Assembly (NCBI GenBank): GCA_947179485.1
Contig: OX359246.1
Location: 868,001-932,000 of the forward strand
Direction: 5' to 3'
Source of the DNA: Allacma fusca
Lineage: Eukaryota; Arthropoda; Collembola; Symphypleona; Sminthuridae
Length of the DNA: 64,000 nt
The translations under genes and the position numbers were made by a program. Numbering within the stretch: position 1 is the stretch's first letter; every line of letters begins with the position of its first letter. Positions 23,500 to 35,500 of this stretch are shown piece by piece. Under the pieces are notes generated by a model, which worked only from the letters and a program-made list of their open reading frames with translations, ran no database searches and was not told the origin of the DNA.

Positions 23500-24034
23500 A
23501 TATCAAATATTACAAATGGACGACTCACGTTACCCTAAGTGTGCATACAACGCGTTATATTTATTAGATATGAAACTGAATGCTGATGGTGGCTTCAAAT
23601 CTGAGCAATATAATTGGATAACGCAATTTCGGAAATTTCTTCATGAGGTTAATATAAGTGACCTCTGGGCTAACAGAAACGTGGCATATATAGACGCTAA
23701 TTATCACCAGTTGATGTTAAATGTGCAATTTCAACTCGGAAGTCAGGACCTTCTGAAACTACAAGAATCGAACATACATAACCAATACCAAATATTTCCC
23801 TATATCCCCGGGATTGCTTCACAATATCTCCTTATTGATATCGGTATTCGTCAAAAACGAATACTGGCACAAGCAAGACTCACTGGGACATATTTCAGAT
23901 TCCTCGATGCAGTTTACAAATTCCCGAATATGTTCAATCCCCAACTGTGCCAAGCATGTAACACACAAGATATGGACTCACTCGAACATACACTTCTTCG
24001 GTGTCCAATGCAGGGTATAAACCATAACCGATAA
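23500..24034 (+). pseudogene. LINE-C ORF2 C-terminal fragment
   Basis: The C-terminal end of a LINE ORF2. It contains DDSRYPKC, WITQFRKFL and the zinc knuckle C-x2-C-x7-H-x4-C (CQACNTQDMDSLEHTLLRC) seen at the C-termini of LINE-A and LINE-B. The frame continues leftward across the transposon: with one TT target copy removed, 14142-14185 reads into it as LHTKVNIARQLLRYL. The open frame that appears to start at 23444 begins inside the transposon end and is not a real start. There is no endonuclease or reverse transcriptase, so it is a dead-on-arrival fragment. Confidence 0.75.
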
Positions 24035-24341
24035 AATGTACATGTACCATATAGAGCATACTTCAACCCAGAAACAAGAGAGGAAATGTGTAATTTAATA
24101 CAAATGTTGCACAACTTTCTCAGAAGGAGAGAATTCTTTATAGATTTTAGCTAGATGGCAAGAATATTACTTAAGTACCATTATTACGTATTATGTATTA
24201 CTATGTAAAAACAAAATGAGAATCACACAATTATATCAAAATAACTTTGTAAACCCGAATTACTTGGTGGGTCATGGGCGAAAGGCTACAGGATCCCAAA
24301 TAAATAAATACAAAAAAAATACAAAATAATATGTACACCCA

Positions 24342-24470
24342 CATGCCATGACCCCAATTAAAGCTGTTGTTATTTACTTGTGTTTAATTTCTGTATTCCC
24401 AGAATGGATAATATTCTCACGATTCATTCAATTCTAAGCCATGACCAGACAATGCATGCAACGTGATTTG
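24342..24470. other. host sequence between LINE-C and a MITE
   Basis: Short AT-rich stretch with nothing recognisable. Confidence 0.4.
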
Positions 24471-24478
24471 CCAGTTAC

Positions 24479-26024
24479 TAGGAATGCCAATGGTCAGGTC
24501 CGGACCATTTATAATGGTCCGTTGTTAGTCTGACCCGATCGGGTCCAACATTTGGACCAGACCAGCAGTGGTGGGTAACGTTATTGATTAAGGTTAGTGA
24601 ATATCGTTATTATCGATAAAATCCTAGTGACGGTTAATGAGAAATAACGTTTAACATGTTCCACTTGATTAACAAAAACTTAACGTAAACCGAAACCTCC
24701 CGACATAAAATATCATAATACAAATCCCAATAACGTTATTATCCGTTATTGAAAATTCTGGTCACTAACAATTTACTGACATCTCTTACAATTAGATTTA
24801 AGTTTCACAAATTTAAATATCGTTTCATGCAATCGTAAAACATTTATACTGATTTGTTTTAGAAATTTACGTTAATTTCATCATGTGCATACTAGCCAAA
24901 CGTGTTAAAATAATAAATACTATATTCAGCTAATTATACGCACCAAAATATATTTCGGTGAATTGAGAGTTTTTTTGTAAAGTTACAGCACTACGTGCAT
25001 ATAAACTGCCCACAAATGTGAAGCACCTTTAATTACATCATAACTGTTCAATGCAAGTCATTGTAACATTCTCGAAAAAAATAAATGATCTAAATGTATT
25101 TTTGATAATGATACACAAACGTCCAACTGAAAACAAATAGAAACTGTTCCATATTTCCAAGTTAGATTTCATTTTGCTTTTTTAAAATTCCGTGCGATTA
25201 ATTTGACGTGAAATTTTCAGTTACAAATTGTAAACAACAATTACTTCACTTTGATTTTGAAACAAGTTGCCACTTTACATTTGACGAAAATGGGTGCAGA
25301 CCATTTTTACTGGTTACCTACAATTTATTTATTCTGAAGTTACTTGCATGAAGTGATATTATTGTTTACTGGAAAAAAACGTTACGAAGACTTCGGAAAT
25401 TAATAAAACCAATACTATTCCTAATAATTATTAACCATGCTTAATGAGGCTTTAGAGTTTAGTGACAAAATTCAGAAAAATTCTCAAAATTCAAAAAAAA
25501 TTCAACCGTATTCATTATTGTTAATATTAACCGTTATAAATCGGTTAACGCTATTGAATCCAACTGCTAACCGTTTATAACCACAACCGAATTCTTAAAA
25601 AACCAATAACGAAAACGAAAACCAAATTTAGTATGTCATTAACGTTCGAGTAGTTAACGTAAACCCAAATTTTAGGTTACCCATCACTGCAGACCAGGTG
25701 CAATTGGTCCAGTATCAGGACCAGATCAGACCAGACCAAAGGACCATGCTCCTAATCTTTAACAAGATAAAAAATTTGTGGATACACAAAATCCCATGTA
25801 ACGTTTAAAATTTCAGGTTTTAGGTATAAAATGATAATTTCACTTAATAAATCTTCTTTAATACTAATTTACTTTAATTATTATTTTACTTTTAACGGTT
25901 TTCTGGAACATTTTCTTTGGATTGGTTCGGTCCGCAAAACTCGACCAGACCATTTATCTGGTCTGACCTTAGGATCAGACCAGTTCCATAAATCGTGGAT
26001 CAGACCAGACCATTGGCATCACTA
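24479..26024. mobile_element. hAT-like MITE of the GACCAGACC family (with a nested MITE)
   Basis: Exact 8-bp duplications CCAGTTAC flank it (24471-24478 and 26025-26032). The ends are TAGGAATGCCAATGGTC and GACCATTGGCATCACTA. Subterminal DNA is made of GGACCAGACC-like repeats. Without the nested insert it is about 0.4 kb. A relative with the same repeats lies near 28079-28341. Confidence 0.8.
24566..25689. mobile_element. hAT-like MITE nested in another MITE
   Basis: Exact 8-bp duplications CAGACCAG flank it (24558-24565 and 25690-25697). The ends are CAGTGGTGGGTAAC and GGTTACCCATCACTG. The interior is AT-rich with many AACGTTA / TAACCG motifs and no coding region. Confidence 0.8.
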
Positions 26025-26032
26025 CCAGTTAC

Positions 26033-26315
26033 CCACGTTGCGATGACTTTGTATGCACGTGCAACGAAATCACGTAAACGTACGTATTTGCATATGACTC
26101 GTCTATCAAACATATCAGAGAAACAAAATAATTTTATCCTATGTAAAATCCATTTACACGAAATTCATCATTTTTGCAGTCATCACATAAAAACGGCTAT
26201 ATACTTCCTATACACAAACATGGTTGATAAATGTAGCATTCTCCATGTACAAATGAGAAGGGATTTTAATTACTGAACCAGAAAGTTAGAAGAAAGAAAG
26301 AAAAAAATTATATTA
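26033..26315. other. intergenic, no gene seen
   Basis: AT-rich host DNA between MITEs. Nothing recognisable. Confidence 0.4.
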
Positions 26316-26323
26316 GAACAGGT

Positions 26324-27136
26324 TAGTGCCGCCAATGGGAACAGGAGACACCCAGGTTTTTGGGAACAGGAATGGGAACACAACTTTCGTTCCCAAAACA
26401 CTTTTGGAACGTGTGGGAACATAGAGTTTTTCCCAAAATATGGAAACAAAAGCGGGTTTGAGTGCAGGAACAAAAGGTGTACCTACCTGGTATTTACATG
26501 AAGTTTATAATATAAAATACCTCACAAATAAAATATTATATTAGAAGTATACGTCGCAACATGTCAAATAAGTAGCTCTTTTGCAGGGTATTACTTAACA
26601 AAATAATAAATAACAATTATTTAACACGTGGCGAAAGTGGAACTCTCTGGAACTTAAACCCAAAATTTTAGCTCAGGAAACTCGCTGCTCTTATCCTTGT
26701 TAGTTGAGCAAAATTATATTGAAAGTTCTACTTGCCTTAGCTAATTTTAGTAACTACTGTACTTTGCGCTGCGATGATTAATTTAATGACTGTTACTGAA
26801 TTCTCATTTAAATTCGAGTAGATAAAGGTATTGGAGATGGTGTGCTGTTATTTATTTTTAATAAAGTCGATTTGATATTAGGTTTTTTAAATCGATGCAT
26901 AAATAGAGTTACCGGGGGCATAAATGTATAGGTTGTACTTTTCTGCTAGCCTTTATGTACTTTTGGAAACAGGAACGGGAACATTCCTGTTCCTGCAGGA
27001 ACAGGTCCAGGATCTTTGAATTAGTACCCTTTTTTATGGGAACAGGAACAGGACCATTGCTTTAGCTCCTGAAAAAATGGGTACAGGTACTGGAACAGGT
27101 TTGGGTACCAAATTTCCGTTCCCCTGGATAGCACTA
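26324..27136. mobile_element. hAT-like MITE of the GGGAACAGGA family
   Basis: The ends are TAGTGCCGCCAATGGGAAC and GTTCCCCTGGATAGCACTA. The flanks GAACAGGT (26316-26323) and GAACGGGT (27137-27144) match at 7 of 8 bases. Both ends carry many GGGAACAGGA / TTCCCAAAA repeats. It is non-coding. Confidence 0.7.
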
Positions 27137-27144
27137 GAACGGGT

Positions 27145-27718
27145 CATGGAAGTTCAATTTGATGAATGATCTAAGAATCTTTCAAGTGAACATACATGCA
27201 TATTCTCTAATGCGTTTGACACTTACATATATTCAACCACTGTATTTTGTAATTTGATGAATTTTAAACTAAACGAAATACTGAAATTTAAAAAATGAAA
27301 CAAGATTGTGAATAAATAGTATCAATGGCTTACTAATAATCATACTATACCTAAATTTATAATATATGAGTGGTGGTGTGGATTAGATGATGTGTGTGGC
27401 ATACACAAAACTCAGTTCCAAGCAACCGTAAGAGAAATGTGTAGTCATGTCTTAATAGAAACCGTTTCTTGCATATTCTGAACTCATTTAAAATATGAAA
27501 CGTAATAAAACAGAAATAAATAAGAAAAGGATTTCATTGAAACTAACTTGAATTTAAAAAGTAAACAAAATTGTTTTGGTTAGTTTGGAATACATGCGAA
27601 AGTCGTATTGTGAAGATAAGTATCTTTGACTATATTAACCTTCATTGGTCCCGCACCAGGACAAAAATATTTTTGTTCCGCAAGCGACAACCACTATTTC
27701 AATCATACCCATTTCTGA
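27145..27718. other. intergenic, no gene seen
   Basis: AT-rich host DNA with no recognisable open frame. Confidence 0.4.
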
Positions 27719-27724
27719 AGTCCC

Positions 27725-28625
27725 GTTTGGATATATAGATTCAGTTGGGTTCATTAGTTTTGATTCAGTTCAGTTTTCTAGGCAAACCGAATCGAAATTG
27801 ACCTTTCAATTTAGTTCAATAAAATAGTTTAGTTCAGTTCAAATTGAGCTGAACTGAATCGTGAACTATTCAGTTCGCGCGGGTATAATCATTGTAATAT
27901 AAATAAATTCATTTCCATTTTTTATAGCAATTTTCGTTTTATATCTTGTGTGATATGTATACATTATATAATATGTATACTAAGAAAAAGCAAGCGGAGT
28001 AGCAATTCTTCGTATCTCGCTAAATTTTCGGGGACCTTTACAAAGTAATTTCCTCACTTTCAGTACCCAATATTTTGTAGCGTGGACAGCAAATGTCAGA
28101 CCATACCATTGAACTGGTCCAGTTTTTCAAACCACATCAAAGACCACGGTCCAGAAAACCACTGAGAGTAGAGAAGTTTGAATTTGATCCCTAACATGAC
28201 TACATACTTTCAACGTTACAGGGGATTTCGTTAATCATACATTTTTAATTTTGCGCAAAGTTAGGACCATGGTCCTTTGGTCTGGTCCTGGCACTGGACC
28301 AATTTCATATGGTCTGGACCGAACCAGACCATCGACATCCATACAAGACATTCTCGTTGCGTTCTAAGTTTCCAATGCGAATGATAATGAATTATTGAGA
28401 ATGTCATGCAATAAATTTTTACATTTAGCGGGTGTTTTCATATTACGCCTCTTCCGTTTATTTACAAAATTCTGAATCTATTGAATTCCAATTCAAAGAG
28501 TACAGTTCGGTTCAATTGAGTATTGTAAACTGAATAATTCAGTTCAATTCAATCTTGAACTGAAGTTCAGTTACTGAACTGAATCGAAATTTTCCGAGTT
28601 TGGACTGAATCCGTCCGACCACTAC
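27725..28625. mobile_element. probable composite MITE upstream of IDS copy 2
   Basis: Both halves are full of GATTCAGTTCAGTT / AACTGAACTGAATC repeats, with AGTCCC directly repeated at 27719-27724 and 28626-28631. The centre, about 28079-28341, holds GGTCTGGACC repeats of the 24479-26024 family and is probably a nested MITE. The terminal repeats are weak, so the exact limits are uncertain. The right end lies about 155 bp upstream of the TATA box of IDS copy 2. Confidence 0.45.
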
Positions 28626-28780
28626 AGTCCCAATTACGTGAGTGTTTTATGCAGCAAAAACAAGTGTGTGAAACTATCATTCTCAGTAGGTGCGAATTTA
28701 ACAAGGAAATGCAAGGAAAGTACAAGGAAAGTTGTGGGATTACAATGAAGTATATATTTATTACAACTTTTCCATCTGTC

Positions 28781-28788
28781 TATAAATA
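28781..28788 (+). promoter_or_regulatory. TATA box of IDS copy 2
   Basis: CTGTCTATAAATA lies 97 bp before the ATG at 28878. The same CTGTCTATAAATA stands before copy 3 (60449-60456). Upstream blocks near 28653 and 60321 (CAAAAACAAGT, TGTGAAA, AACAAGGAAA) are also shared, so the promoter was duplicated with the gene. Confidence 0.6.
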
Positions 28789-28984
28789 CAGCTATCAATG
28801 TCCCCTGTGATGACTTCCACATTTGCCTCGCACTGGCTTGTACTTCAGTGTATTCAATAATCCCGTCTATAGCAACAATGCTTTCATTTGCAAAAAGGTT
28901 TACACTGCAAAATGTGTCTTTGCAACCTATAACACAACGAAATATTTCGATGAGACGTATAAGAAATAAAGTTCAAATCCAATC

Positions 28985-29407
28985 TGTTGATTCTCCAATA
29001 GCAATTCAATATGAAGCTCTCAGAGCACTTATAAAATTGTATTAATTTTATGTGAAAAGACGATGAGAGTAAATGAAGCAATGTTAAAAAGTAATTAATC
29101 CAAAAAACAGGAATTACTTTAATTATACACAAGAACAAGAAGAGAAAGTGTTAATATGCGTGGTGGTTAGTAGGTGGCTCTGAACAGACTCTCTGTTCTA
29201 ATTTTGTTCAAAAGTATTGCTACTATTATGCTATCCTTGACATTGCTTTTACTTTGATTATGAATTGTCATTATTTCTAAAACTGTACAAATTAATCACA
29301 ACTATCATTTAAATGATCTTTACAAACTGTCATAATCATAAACAATGAAAGATGGTAACCTAGAGTTAAATATATGCTGGAATAGAACAGCTTTTTAGAA
29401 TCCAACA
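28985..29407 (-). repeat. BEL-1 3' LTR
   Basis: 423 bp, TG...CA ends. By eye it is identical to the 5' LTR at 36664-37086. Confidence 0.92.
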
Positions 29408-29432
29408 TTCCCGCCCCCATTGAAATATAATT

Positions 29433-30546
29433 TCAATCACTGTTTTTGATCGGAAGTGGGCATAATTTTGACAGTGGTCGCTTGTATGTTCCATCCATAG
29501 TTTTAATAGTAAAAACTCTTACAAGTCCATCAGATCCAGGATGTGTGGCTACAATCCTCGCGAGTTTCCATTTCAATGGTGGCAAACGATCATCTTTCAG
29601 CAGTACCAAATCGCCAATTTGTAATAATTGCTTTTCTGCTGTCCACTTAGTCCTTTGTTGAAGTTGACTTAAATACTCATAGCTCCAACGTTTCCAAAAT
29701 TGTTGAATTGTTCGTTGCATGAGACGCCATTTTGAAAGATGCGACGATGGCTCCCAAGTTGTCTTATCTTCCGGCATGGAATTCAATGCGTCTCCCACCA
29801 AAAAATGACCAGGAGTTAATACAGACAAGTCATTGGGATCACTTGAGAGTTGAGTTAAAGGTCTCGAATTCATGCATGCCTCTACTTGTGAAAGTATGGT
29901 GTGCATATCTTCATAATTGAACACAGTTGTTCCTATAGCTCTAAGTAGATGGTTCTTCATAATTTTTATGGCCGCTTCCCACAGACCACCAAAATGCGGA
30001 CTAGCTGGTGGATTCAAGTGCCAGATAATTGCCTTAGTCGCAAAAACATCCAATTTCCGTCTGAAATTCTGCTGATTTCCACAATTTTCGAAGCTCCTTG
30101 TCTGCTCCAATGAAAGTACGACCGCAGTCACTGAAAATATCACTAGGAAGAGAACGTCTGGCAATAAATCTTTTCAGAGTGGCTATGAATGCCTGTGAAG
30201 ACAAGCTTGTTACTAGTTCTAAATGAACAGCCTTCGTGACCATGCAAATAAACATACATATGTACGCTTTGTAATTTGGCCCTTTTCCTTTGGCTTTGTG
30301 AACACGAAGCATGTAAGGTCCAGCAAAGTCCACACCAACCTTCCGAAACGCTCTGTCTGGATTAACTCTCGCTGCTGGAAGTTCTCCCATTAGCTGTGTA
30401 GAGGTCTCCACTTGAAAGCGTCGGCACTTAATACATTTTCGAATGTGATTTCTAACAACACTCCTGCCATTAATAATCCAAAAACGTTTCTGTATACTTG
30501 AAAGTACTAGTTGTGTACCGCCATGTTGAGTATTAATATGCTCATA
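29433..30546 (-). pseudogene. BEL-1 integrase and C-terminal (DUF5641) part, frameshifted
   Basis: Continues the BEL-1 polyprotein past the nested LINE. 30546 to about 30050 carries the integrase zinc and core region: YEHINTQHGGT, IRKCIKCRR, VGVDFAGPY, TKAVHLELV, SDCGRTFIGA (usually DNG in this family). One base is gained or lost near 30050. The other frame then carries IIWHLNPPASPHFGGLWEAA and the DUF5641 C-terminus (LQIGDLVLLKDDRLPPLKWK, YKRPLSKLCPLP), ending at 29433. Because the LTRs are identical, the frame break is either new, a sequencing error, or the copy moved in trans. Confidence 0.85.
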
Positions 30547-32418
30547 TTGAATAATTTAAAGATTTCAAAACACACAAAGGATATAACATATGTGAATACC
30601 AAATCAAAGTTAAAAAGATTAATTAGCGCCGAAAAATCTAGATTCAGGGAAAATATTTGTATGAAAATACAATTAGGAAGTGTGAATTGGTACAAAGCTG
30701 TTCGTACTGTATGCAATTTGCAAAATCAATCGTGTATAGACAAATTGGCTAAAACTCTTGAAATTCCCGATAAATTAAAATTACTGAATGATCTTAATAA
30801 GTATTATTCAGAAATAAACAGTTCATATGAACCAATATTCCAGCACACTATAGATTCATGTGTTGAATTGGAATCACCGTTAGTCCTGAATGTCCTCCAA
30901 GTACTTAATTCACTAGAAGGATTGCCTTGCAATAAATCAAATATTCCAAATGGCCTACCTCCAAGTATAATTAAAGAATTCGGGTGCTTATTTACTGAAC
31001 CTCTGACACATATTTTTAACTTCTCGATAAAAAACTTTATGATTCCCAAGGACTGGAAAATAGGGTATATAACTCCTGTACCCAAGTCTGAAAATGTATC
31101 TACATTTAATGACGTTAGACCAATTACCCAAACAAACCTCTTTTCAAAAATCCTGGAAAACTTTATTTTCAGTAAATTGTACGACCAAATTATAAACAAA
31201 ATCGAAGTCAATCAGTATGGTACCATTCGCAATGCCTCCACATCTCACTATTTGACTAAAATCTTTGACTTTATCTATAAAAATCTAGACAAGCCTAATC
31301 ACTACATAATAGTTGTACTGTTGGACCTAAAGAAAGCATTTGATCTAGTTGATCATAATACCTTAATACAAGTACTAATAGAACTAAATATTAATTCCCG
31401 TGATATTCTGTGGTTATGTGATTTTCTGAGAGGAAGGCAGCAATGCTGCAGAGATGGGAATATTTTGTCAGATGTTCTTAGCATAAATAATGGAACACCA
31501 CAAGGAACCAAATTAGCCCCACTTCTATTTGTAATACTAATAAATACTGTAATAAAACAATTCAATAGTAAATATGGGAATTCGCAAAATTATGAGTCTG
31601 CTGTGTTCGTTGACGACGTAACGCTGGCTGAAGTAGTGCACTACTCCAAACCACCAACAATGCAAAGAGCACTTGACGATATTAATTCCTGGTTCTGTGA
31701 AAAGAAAATGGAACTCAATCCGAAGAAATGTGTCCAAGTTACAATCGACTTCAGCCATGACAGAAGATTCTCTAATATTGACTTGCAAATTAATGGGACT
31801 GTAATACCCAAATCAAATGAAACAAGACTTCTGGGTGTACAAGTTAATAACAAAGCCAAATGGAACAATCATATTGAAAATGCAATACTGAAAGCAAATA
31901 GAAGAATATACATGCTGAGGAAATTGAAGCAGTTCAACTTCACAAATCGGGAATTGGTTATAGTGTATAAGGCCTATATACGTGTCCTGTTAGAATACGC
32001 TTGTCCAGTGTGGTGCACTAGTTTAAACAAAGCTGACAAGCATAGATTAATCAAGTTTGAAAAAAGGTGCCTATCAATATTAATGGGGAAATATGTAAAT
32101 AGGTTCAATTATATGAAAATACTTAATGAATTAAAATTACAGCCAATATTAAGTCGTCTTTCTGATCAGTGTGTTAAATTCGGTAAGTCAATATTCCGGT
32201 CCCCCAGGTTTCGTAGATTACTACAATTAAAATTTTCAACTTATAGTAAAACTAGAAGTGGTAACCGTATTTATGAAATACTATGTAAACGAGATAGGTA
32301 TTATAATTCTACTATTCCGTTTCTTATTAGGCAACTAAACGGACTAGAAGATACTGAATATAACAAGCTTAACCTAAGTTATGAGATTAGATCGTTAATG
32401 TCATCTTTCTATAAATAA
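30547..32418 (+). CDS. LINE reverse transcriptase, 5'-truncated (FVDD type)
   Basis: About 623 intact codons of a LINE ORF2 lacking the endonuclease. The reverse transcriptase core has RPITQTNLFSKILENFI, VVLLDLKKAFDLVDHNTL, NNGTPQGTKLAPLLF and, at the catalytic box, VFVDDVTLAEVV (FVDD rather than FADD). The FVDD box and the DHNTL motif fit L2/Crack/Daphne-type LINEs; this is family knowledge and the clade is not certain. The thumb and C-terminus (RLLGVQVNNKAKWNNHIE, EYACPVW, KRCLSILM) run to TAA 32416-32418. The uninterrupted frame points to a very recent insertion. Confidence 0.85.
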   Translation: MNNLKISKHTKDITYVNTKSKLKRLISAEKSRFRENICMKIQLGSVNWYKAVRTVCNLQNQSCIDKLAKTLEIPDKLKLLNDLNKYYSEINSSYEPIFQHTIDSCVELESPLVLNVLQVLNSLEGLPCNKSNIPNGLPPSIIKEFGCLFTEPLTHIFNFSIKNFMIPKDWKIGYITPVPKSENVSTFNDVRPITQTNLFSKILENFIFSKLYDQIINKIEVNQYGTIRNASTSHYLTKIFDFIYKNLDKPNHYIIVVLLDLKKAFDLVDHNTLIQVLIELNINSRDILWLCDFLRGRQQCCRDGNILSDVLSINNGTPQGTKLAPLLFVILINTVIKQFNSKYGNSQNYESAVFVDDVTLAEVVHYSKPPTMQRALDDINSWFCEKKMELNPKKCVQVTIDFSHDRRFSNIDLQINGTVIPKSNETRLLGVQVNNKAKWNNHIENAILKANRRIYMLRKLKQFNFTNRELVIVYKAYIRVLLEYACPVWCTSLNKADKHRLIKFEKRCLSILMGKYVNRFNYMKILNELKLQPILSRLSDQCVKFGKSIFRSPRFRRLLQLKFSTYSKTRSGNRIYEILCKRDRYYNSTIPFLIRQLNGLEDTEYNKLNLSYEIRSLMSSFYK

Positions 32419-32538
32419 TTGTATAAATATGTCGGCTACCTTCAACACTAATCACTTCACAGGTTATTTTCCAGGTGAATATAGTGCTAGTGTTGTGTAT
32501 GCATTACTGACAATAAATCAAATCAAATCAAATCAAAT
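30547..32538 (+). mobile_element. 5'-truncated LINE (L2/CR1-like) nested in BEL-1
   Basis: Inserted into the BEL-1 integrase region in the opposite orientation. It starts inside ORF2 downstream of the endonuclease and ends in five AATCA repeats (about 32515-32535). BEL coding resumes directly on either side. No clear target duplication was found beyond a few bases. Confidence 0.85.
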
Positions 32539-35500
32539 AATGAGATGAGTGAGATGATGCTTAGTTGGAAGTAATATTGGGTTTTTTCTCTGCAAAGAAA
32601 TGTTTGCCTTACTGAGCCTCCCCCCGACGCGAAGAATTCCGTCATCTAAGAATGGATTGAGATTCCGTAATCGACTTTTGAGGGAAACGGGCTCCTTAAG
32701 TTGACAGGATTGACTTTCGGCGTGGAATACGCTCTCCTGCACAAAACGAATCCATAACCTGAGGGACGACTGTAATTCCGTCGATGTAAGAAAATTCGTC
32801 TCAACTCGTTTTAGCTTAGGACGTGTATTGTTGGCGAATCTCAAACAATAAGCCGTCACTCGCTGTAGCTTCATCAAGGATGAGAATCGATGAAGTAAAG
32901 TCAGGTCATGATTCACGTGGTACACTGATACCCCTTTCCTTAATTCGACCATAGCCGCAGCCTCCTTCATTAATTCAGTTACATCTGTATTAACAAAATT
33001 TCTGTGTACAGACCTCAGCCAATCAGGTCCGTTCCACCAGAGAGGATGATTGGCTAGTTCCGATGCATGAATCCCACGACTGGCGCAATCAGCAGGGTTT
33101 TCTGTTCCAGGCACATGATGCCAATGCTGAAATGGAAGATATTCCTGTATTTGCGAAACCCTATTGGCCACAAAAGTGTCCCACTTCTTTGGGTGCTTCG
33201 CTAACCATGCCAAAACGACTGTGGAGTCGGTGAATGCCGACATCGATTCAGGTTGAGTAAGAAAAGAACTCGCCACTGCCTGCATCAACCGTACCAGCAT
33301 CACAGCTCCCATCAATTCCAACCTTGGAAGGGAAATCTGCTTCAGTGGTGCTATCTTGCTTTTTGCTGCAACCAGATTAATGGAGTAATTTCCATCCTCC
33401 CTCTTGTATCGCAAATAAATAACAGCAGCCATAGCTTTCTCAGACGCATCGGAAAAACCGATCAGTTCGTATGGAACATTAGCATTTGATTTGATGCATC
33501 GGTCAATTTTTATAGCTTCTAGATGAAGTAAATTTTCACGATATTCGCACCAAAGCTTCTCAATATCGGTTGGAACTGGTTCATCCCAGTCTAGATTGCT
33601 ACTCCATAAAAGCTGCATAATAATTTTTGTATTTATTGTAACAGGTGACAAAATACCTAAAGGATCAAATATTTTCGCTGAATCGGAAGAAATCGTTCGC
33701 TTCGTTATGATTTTTCGCATCGGTGGCAATATTACTTTAAACCAAAATTGATCCGATGCAGGTAACCAAAATAGTCCTAGGGTTTTGATTGTATCATCCT
33801 CGTCAATTCTGAAAGGAAGTTGTGTTTCACGCTGAAAAGGCTGTAATTGCTGCAGTAAAACTTCTGAATTAGCTGACCATTTCCGAAGATCTAATTTTGC
33901 AGTATCCATAAGTTTCAACATTTCTGTTTGTAGCTCTAACGCTCCGTCAACATTAAAATGACCAGACATAAGATCATCCATGTAGTAATCACGGGCTGCT
34001 ACTACACTTGCATTAGGAAATTGATTTTTTCCTTCCTCTGCCAACAACTGCAAACACCGTTTTGCGAGATATGGCGCCGATGAGGTTCCATATGTAACGG
34101 TAGTGAGCCTGTAATCTTGTATGGGCTGCTCCGGTGACTCCCTCCAAACTATACGCTGAAAGTCTTGATGTTTCTTATGTACCCAGATCTGACGAAACAT
34201 CTTGCAAATATCAGCAGTGAACGCCACTACATACATACGGAAACGTACAAGTATTGTAAACAGGTCATCTTGTAATTTCGGTCCAGTCAGAAGTACATCA
34301 TTGAGAGAAGTTCCACTCGATGTTTTGCTTGAAGCATCAAATACTACACGACATTTTGTTGTTGTACTTGAAGTTTTAATGATGGCGTGATGAGCCAAAT
34401 AACACACTTCAGCATCTGACTTCAGGATTTCAAGAGCTGGTACTGGAATCATATGTCCTAACTTTTGGTATTCATCCATAAATTCGGAGTACTGTCTTTT
34501 CAGGTCAGGCTTATTCTGCAAAGATCGTTCCATCTGTTTCAGTCTGACAATTGCTGCATCACGAGATGAACCGAGAGATGGTGCATTACTACAGAAAGGA
34601 AGTTCGACTACAAATCTGCCGTTGTCATCTCGAGTTGTTGTTGTAATAAATATTTCTTCGCACTCTTTCTCATCCGCAGTCAGTATCGATTTGTAATGAA
34701 TTTCTTCGACACGCCGAAATCGTTCCAGAATATCGTCTAATTTTGATCCACATCGAACATGGTTTACCGATGCAGATGAAATATTCTGCGATGAGCACGT
34801 GCCTCCCACAATCCATCCAAAAATTGTTTCAAGTGCCACCGGAATATCGTCACTGATTTTGATTTGACCGGTTTTGATAGCATTGAAAAATACTCCTGAC
34901 CCCAGAAGTAAATCAATTCGACCTGGTCTTGCAAATGATGGATCTGCTAATTGAATATTTACCAAGTGAGCAGTTTCAGATTCAGAGCAAGGTAATTTTG
35001 GCAAAGTTCCAGTGACTTTGGGCATGACATAAGCATCTACAACGATGCGTTTCTCTGCATCGAATCGAGAACCGATAACCAAGTTTACCAAACTTTTGGA
35101 AGTTCCTACAGAACTAGCTCCCAATCCGGTCATTTCCAAACTCGTTTTCATTTTCTTTAGACCGAGCTCTTGCACGCATCTTTCGGATACAAAACTGACA
35201 TCTGCACCAGGGTCAATGAGCGCTCGATATAGTTGATTTTTACCACAGGCATCAGTAACAGTCACCAAGGCTGTGGATAATAATGCTCGTTTTGCTTCTC
35301 CCCTATGTATTGATATATGAGCTGCACCAGTAACTGTAGCTGAGCCAGCTGCAACGCTTGAGACAGGAGCTGTAACATTCTTTAAGATTGTCTGATCAGT
35401 ATGAAGTAAACTATGATGCTTCTTACTACAATGTTTACAGGTGGATTTAGAGGTACATTTCTGTGTGAAGTGATTAGACCGTAAACAGTTGAAACAAAGA

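Larger units (their letters stand above)
14141..24325 (+). mobile_element. 5'-truncated LINE (LINE-C), split by a DNA transposon
   Basis: A 16-bp direct repeat ATAATATGTACACCCA at 14125-14140 and 24326-24341 marks the target duplication. The LINE pieces are 14141-14185 and about 23498-24325; the 9.3 kb between them is a later DNA-transposon insertion. The tail is AATAAATAAATACAAAAA. Only the C-terminal part of ORF2 and the 3' UTR were copied. Confidence 0.8.
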
